Below, piece by piece: positions 5,201 to 5,823 of a stretch of 5,823 nt of DNA; position 1 is the stretch's first letter; each line of letters starts with the position of its first letter. Made by a program: the position numbers and the translations under genes. Below the pieces are notes generated by a model. That model saw nothing but the letters and a program-made list of their open reading frames with translations. It did no database searches and was not told the DNA's origin. Source of the DNA: UBA6772 sp963933205 (GTDB lineage: Bacteria; Bacteroidota; Bacteroidia; Flavobacteriales; UBA7430); NCBI GenBank assembly GCA_963933205.1, contig CAWVTK010000127.1, forward strand, positions 1-5,823, given 5' to 3'.

Positions 5201-5823
5201 AAGATGTGAGCATTACTGTCATGTTATTACCCGTGTTTCCAGAATAGATTCCAGGATACTCGCAATCAACATCAACAGGATCATCGCCACAAATATCGTA
5301 AGTTGCAGCGGCATTTTGAACAACCATACCATTGGTTGTGTAAGCAATAAGAGAAGGAACGGTTAAATTGTAGAGATTGGTTCCATTTACCAGCTGTAAA
5401 GTAATGGCTTCGCCAGAAACGGCACCGTCTACTTCTGGAGAATCTGTATCGTCTCCCCAAATTGCAAGAGAAGTTTGATCTAAACCAAAAATGCTAGTAG
5501 AACCTACAACCATATCATTTGCGGTAAGCGCTAGTATGTAGGCGTTTTCTAAAACAGTAGGTAGCGAACTCATAAAACTTGAAGTTAGCATCACTGTCAT
5601 GTTAGAACCTGTATTTCCAACAAACGGCTCGGGAAGATCGCATGAACCAGGCGAAACATCTTCACCACACAAATCTGAAATGGCTTCAGTACTTTGAACC
5701 ACCATACCATTTGTAGTGTAAGCTATTGACGTTGGGATTGACAATTCATATATATCTGCTCCATCTACTAAATGTAGCGTGATGTTTTCATTTGGAAGAG
5801 CACCATCTGTTTCTGGAGAATCG
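2217..5823 (-). CDS. Secreted modular protein with Cys repeats, acidic coiled coil and T9SS-like C-terminus (N-terminus off window)
   Basis: The frame is open from the right edge (first full codon 5822-5820) to a TAG at 2219-2217: 1201 visible residues. The TTG at 5744 is not a start, because the 26 codons upstream continue the same repeated module. Order in visible residues: partial module 1-53; module 61-179; module 187-304; nine Cys repeats 310-579 with two Asp loops; module 584-706; lone Cys repeat 710-730; coiled coil 731-1054; GWNMIGF domain 1056-1161; sorting-domain-like end 1164-1201 (RVVNMLGQEV ... LYLYSDGSVQKAVK). Lys/Arg are nearly absent: K657 and R671 are the only ones before K1089. 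Known of the family: Bacteroidota proteins ending in such a β-rich domain are carried across the outer membrane by T9SS and released or anchored. Inference: a long acidic stalk with Cys/Ca-stabilised outer modules, acting in adhesion or surface structure. No enzyme signature was seen. A signal peptide must lie beyond 5823. Confidence 0.96.
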   Translation of the reverse strand, partial: DSPETDGALPNENITLHLVDGADIYELSIPTSIAYTTNGMVVQSTEAISDLCGEDVSPGSCDLPEPFVGNTGSNMTVMLTSSFMSSLPTVLENAYILALTANDMVVGSTSIFGLDQTSLAIWGDDTDSPEVDGAVSGEAITLQLVNGTNLYNLTVPSLIAYTTNGMVVQNAAATYDICGDDPVDVDCEYPGIYSGNTGNNMTVMLTSSFMSSLNVSSEAAYIAVSSGGILVGSVPVYGVSQTSLAIWGDDSSTTEVDGAVIGESVELELVDGSSLFLLSTQNIPFVVNGTQILTSLNDQTLTCGLTNIEGCTEEWAENFNPGANLNDNSCILTGCMDSNAANYVELANIQGACVYFGCTNVNACNYDVQANNDDDSCFFNETGYDCDNNCLVDTDGDGVCDGFEILGCIDNSACNFNDLATDAGFCTYPSEDWLNCDELCNNDLDNDGVCDEFEVDGCIDPTAFNFNTNATNDDGTCIPISLGCTNSSATNYNDTANTDNGSCLIEGCTNPEAYNFNTDANINDGSCQEIVEGCTDSSAANYNSDANIDDNSCEVIVYGCTDSNALNFNFDANTSDDSCEFLSFSGNWPSSADGITNTGNNATIGVSAQLDLETGDYLGAFYESDGALVCGGLLVWDATTPNQLIVVWGNDANNETKDGFNSGEQIIWMSRDVSEESITNLYPVYSLGTNTYMVNAVYIISDWIIEPEFGCMDQAYQEYSATALVEDGSCSVLWSALFAVQAAELAFANAQVDELSTSVLNLNNTLNITVLSMQSDFDNMELDYQSQLFVLDTWLNDSLNNIHASYTAEIDLLTSTMNSEVLALESDLEISNQALIDSISSYELQLSELAASLEAQITALQSASLVQDQLLTSTILDYDLQISNLNASWDAESLTLNTTISELTSEIAATTANYDAQIESLIASNNAEIFALNGSHGLAVEALNNAAAEAADAASDLLNQTIDNYSLDLENMEFDYESQLNSLTANYENTIAVLNANDASEDALYQAHIISLQSDSSNMILELTAANENIQNLDIQVSDLSNENLELTENLAYHSEPIYVALNEGWNMIGFSLQEQMDAAVSLEVLGAKLHLMKDNNANVYWPEFGFNSLGSLIPGQGYQIRMYEEYGQYTFPYLPGERLDVYPQVPNWATEMEIPSHPNDTPSLIRVVNMLGQEVSPANVFEGEVLLYLYSDGSVQKAVK
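2220..2333 (-). other. T9SS sorting-domain-like C-terminus
   Basis: The last 38 residues (visible 1164-1201) contain RVVNMLGQEV, then FEGEVLLYLYSDGSVQKAVK, matching the type A pattern: a 'DxLGRxV'-like strand, a G-x-Y/L strand and a closing hydrophobic-basic strand with terminal Lys. In this family the domain is read by the T9SS machinery and often cut on export. Its order (VNMLGQEV, then LYLYSDGSV) fits; exact class is an inference. Confidence 0.75.
2340..2657 (-). other. GWNMIGF-type domain near the C-terminus
   Basis: Visible residues 1056-1161 open with ALNEGWNMIGFSL, then a segment with LHLMKDNNANVYWPEFGFNS and a PGQGYQIRM strand. Domains of this look are common just ahead of the sorting signal in Flavobacteriales surface proteins (recognised from memory, not searched). 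It begins where the coiled coil ends and is where ordinary Lys/Arg use resumes. It is probably a compact β domain linking stalk and anchor. Confidence 0.7.
2661..3632 (-). other. Long acidic coiled coil free of Lys and Arg
   Basis: Visible residues 731-1054 are rich in Leu, Ala, Ser, Glu, Gln, Asp and Asn with hydrophobic residues every 3-4 positions, and contain no Pro, Gly-rich loop or Cys until the end. It reads as a continuous α-helical coiled coil, perhaps around 45 nm if fully extended (0.15 nm per residue). Not one Lys or Arg occurs. It would act as a stalk between the Cys-rich modules and the C-terminal anchor. Oligomer state cannot be told. Confidence 0.8.
2976..3407 (-). repeat. Four 36-residue (108-bp) Tyr-anchored repeats in the coiled coil
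   Basis: Tyr residues at visible 806, 842, 878 and 914 are exactly 36 apart. After each comes Y-x2-[QE]-[IL]-x2-L-x-[AS]-S or a close variant, and a Leu at +18: YTAEIDLL, YELQLSEL, YDLQISNL and YDAQIESL. Related Tyr motifs flank the block (YQSQLFVL at 784, YESQLNSL at 976). The DNA copies are well diverged. Confidence 0.7.
3705..4073 (-). other. NTGNN/GND module before the coiled coil, residues 584-706
   Basis: A divergent copy: NTGNNATIG, TGDYLGAFYESDGALVCGG, IVVWGNDANNETKDGFNSGEQIIW and YMVNAVYIIS. It resembles the downstream protein's modules more than its own siblings, because it keeps the Cys (VCGG), the KDG Lys and the W after SGE. It holds the only Lys and Arg (K657, R671) between the visible start and residue 1088. 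Confidence 0.8.
4455..4520 (-). other. Thrombospondin-3-like Asp loop B, upstream protein
   Basis: A second loop, NCDELCNND-LDNDGVCDEFEVD, keeps the D-x-D-x-D-G-x2-D-x2-E ligand spacing. It is 50 residues after loop A, with one Cys repeat (GCIDNSACNF...) between them, so a loop-plus-repeat unit appears to have been duplicated in tandem. Confidence 0.75.
4605..4670 (-). other. Thrombospondin-3-like Asp loop A, upstream protein
   Basis: The segment DCDNNC-LV-DTDGDGVCDGFE has acidic ligands at visible residues 393, 395, 397, 401 and 404 in D-x-D-x-D-G-x2-D-x2-E spacing, plus three Cys. It is very close in sequence to the loop at 134-196 in the other gene, including the placement between two GC...C repeats, so this Cys-repeat/loop/Cys-repeat block is a shared unit. 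Confidence 0.75.
4911..5264 (-). other. NTGNN/GDD module, upstream protein, residues 187-304
   Basis: Bounded by C187 and C303, with NTGNNMTVMLTSSFMSSL, VGSVPVYG, SLAIWGDDSSTTEVDGAVIGE and FVVNGTQILTS. It is a tandem copy of the previous module. The DNA of the two differs mainly at third codon positions in the best-matching stretches, which points to an old duplication kept by selection on protein. Confidence 0.82.
5286..5642 (-). other. NTGSN/GDD module, upstream protein, residues 61-179
   Basis: Bounded by C61 and C178, with NTGSNMTVMLTSSFMSSL, a GSTSIFG strand, SLAIWGDDTDSPEVDGAVSGE and IAYTTNGMVVQ. It lacks the internal VCAGS Cys that the downstream protein's modules carry, and the EKDG Lys is Val. 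It is nearest to the following module (187-304), with which it shares VMLTSSFMSSL and QTSLAIWGDD. Confidence 0.82.
5664..5823 (-). other. Partial NTGSN/GDD module cut by the window edge
   Basis: The first 53 visible residues (DSPETDGALPNENITL... to DLCG) are the second half of a module. They align with DSPEVDGAVSGEAITLQL and with SLIAYTTNGMVVQ of the next module. The acidic GDD part and NTGSN start lie beyond 5823. This shows that the reading frame continues to the right. Confidence 0.85.

Noticed and set aside
1..5823. tRNA, rRNA, insertion sequence or integrase traces
   Set aside because: Except for the 67-base spacer, the whole window is covered by two continuous minus-strand frames, and the spacer holds only the hairpin and leader.

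Overview
The window holds two very large, incomplete, same-strand (minus) genes and almost nothing else. Both encode secreted, modular, repeat-rich proteins typical of marine Bacteroidota, most likely Flavobacteriales. The pointers are a C-terminal domain resembling a type IX secretion (T9SS) sorting signal, a GWNMIGF-type domain, many Cys-paired GCTD...DDGSC repeats, thrombospondin-3-like Asp loops, AT-rich codon use and no Shine-Dalgarno sequence before the one visible start. The genus cannot be read from the sequence.

Layout, in transcription order from right to left. (1) 5823 down to 2217 is the 3' part of a gene whose N-terminus lies outside the window: 1201 visible residues. It carries one partial and two full ~120-residue 'NTGSN / GDD..E.DG..SGE' modules, nine Cys-paired repeats interrupted by two Asp-loop segments, a further ~120-residue module, one isolated Cys repeat, a ~325-residue coiled coil with no Lys or Arg, a GWNMIGF domain and a T9SS-like C-terminal domain. 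(2) 2216-2150 is a 67-base spacer with one strong hairpin terminator. (3) 2149 down to 1 is a second gene with a clear signal peptide: two modules, an array of eight 27-residue Cys repeats, a third module, more Cys repeats around an Asp loop, then the window edge. It is open for all 716 visible codons, so its C-terminus lies outside the window.

The two proteins share the same building blocks in different order and number, so they look like a tandem family of cell-surface or released structural/adhesive proteins. No enzyme motif was seen in either. The most unusual property is composition: the upstream protein has only two Lys/Arg in its first 1088 visible residues, and the downstream one has no Arg in 716. 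No RNA gene, mobile element, CRISPR array or plus-strand gene can be supported.
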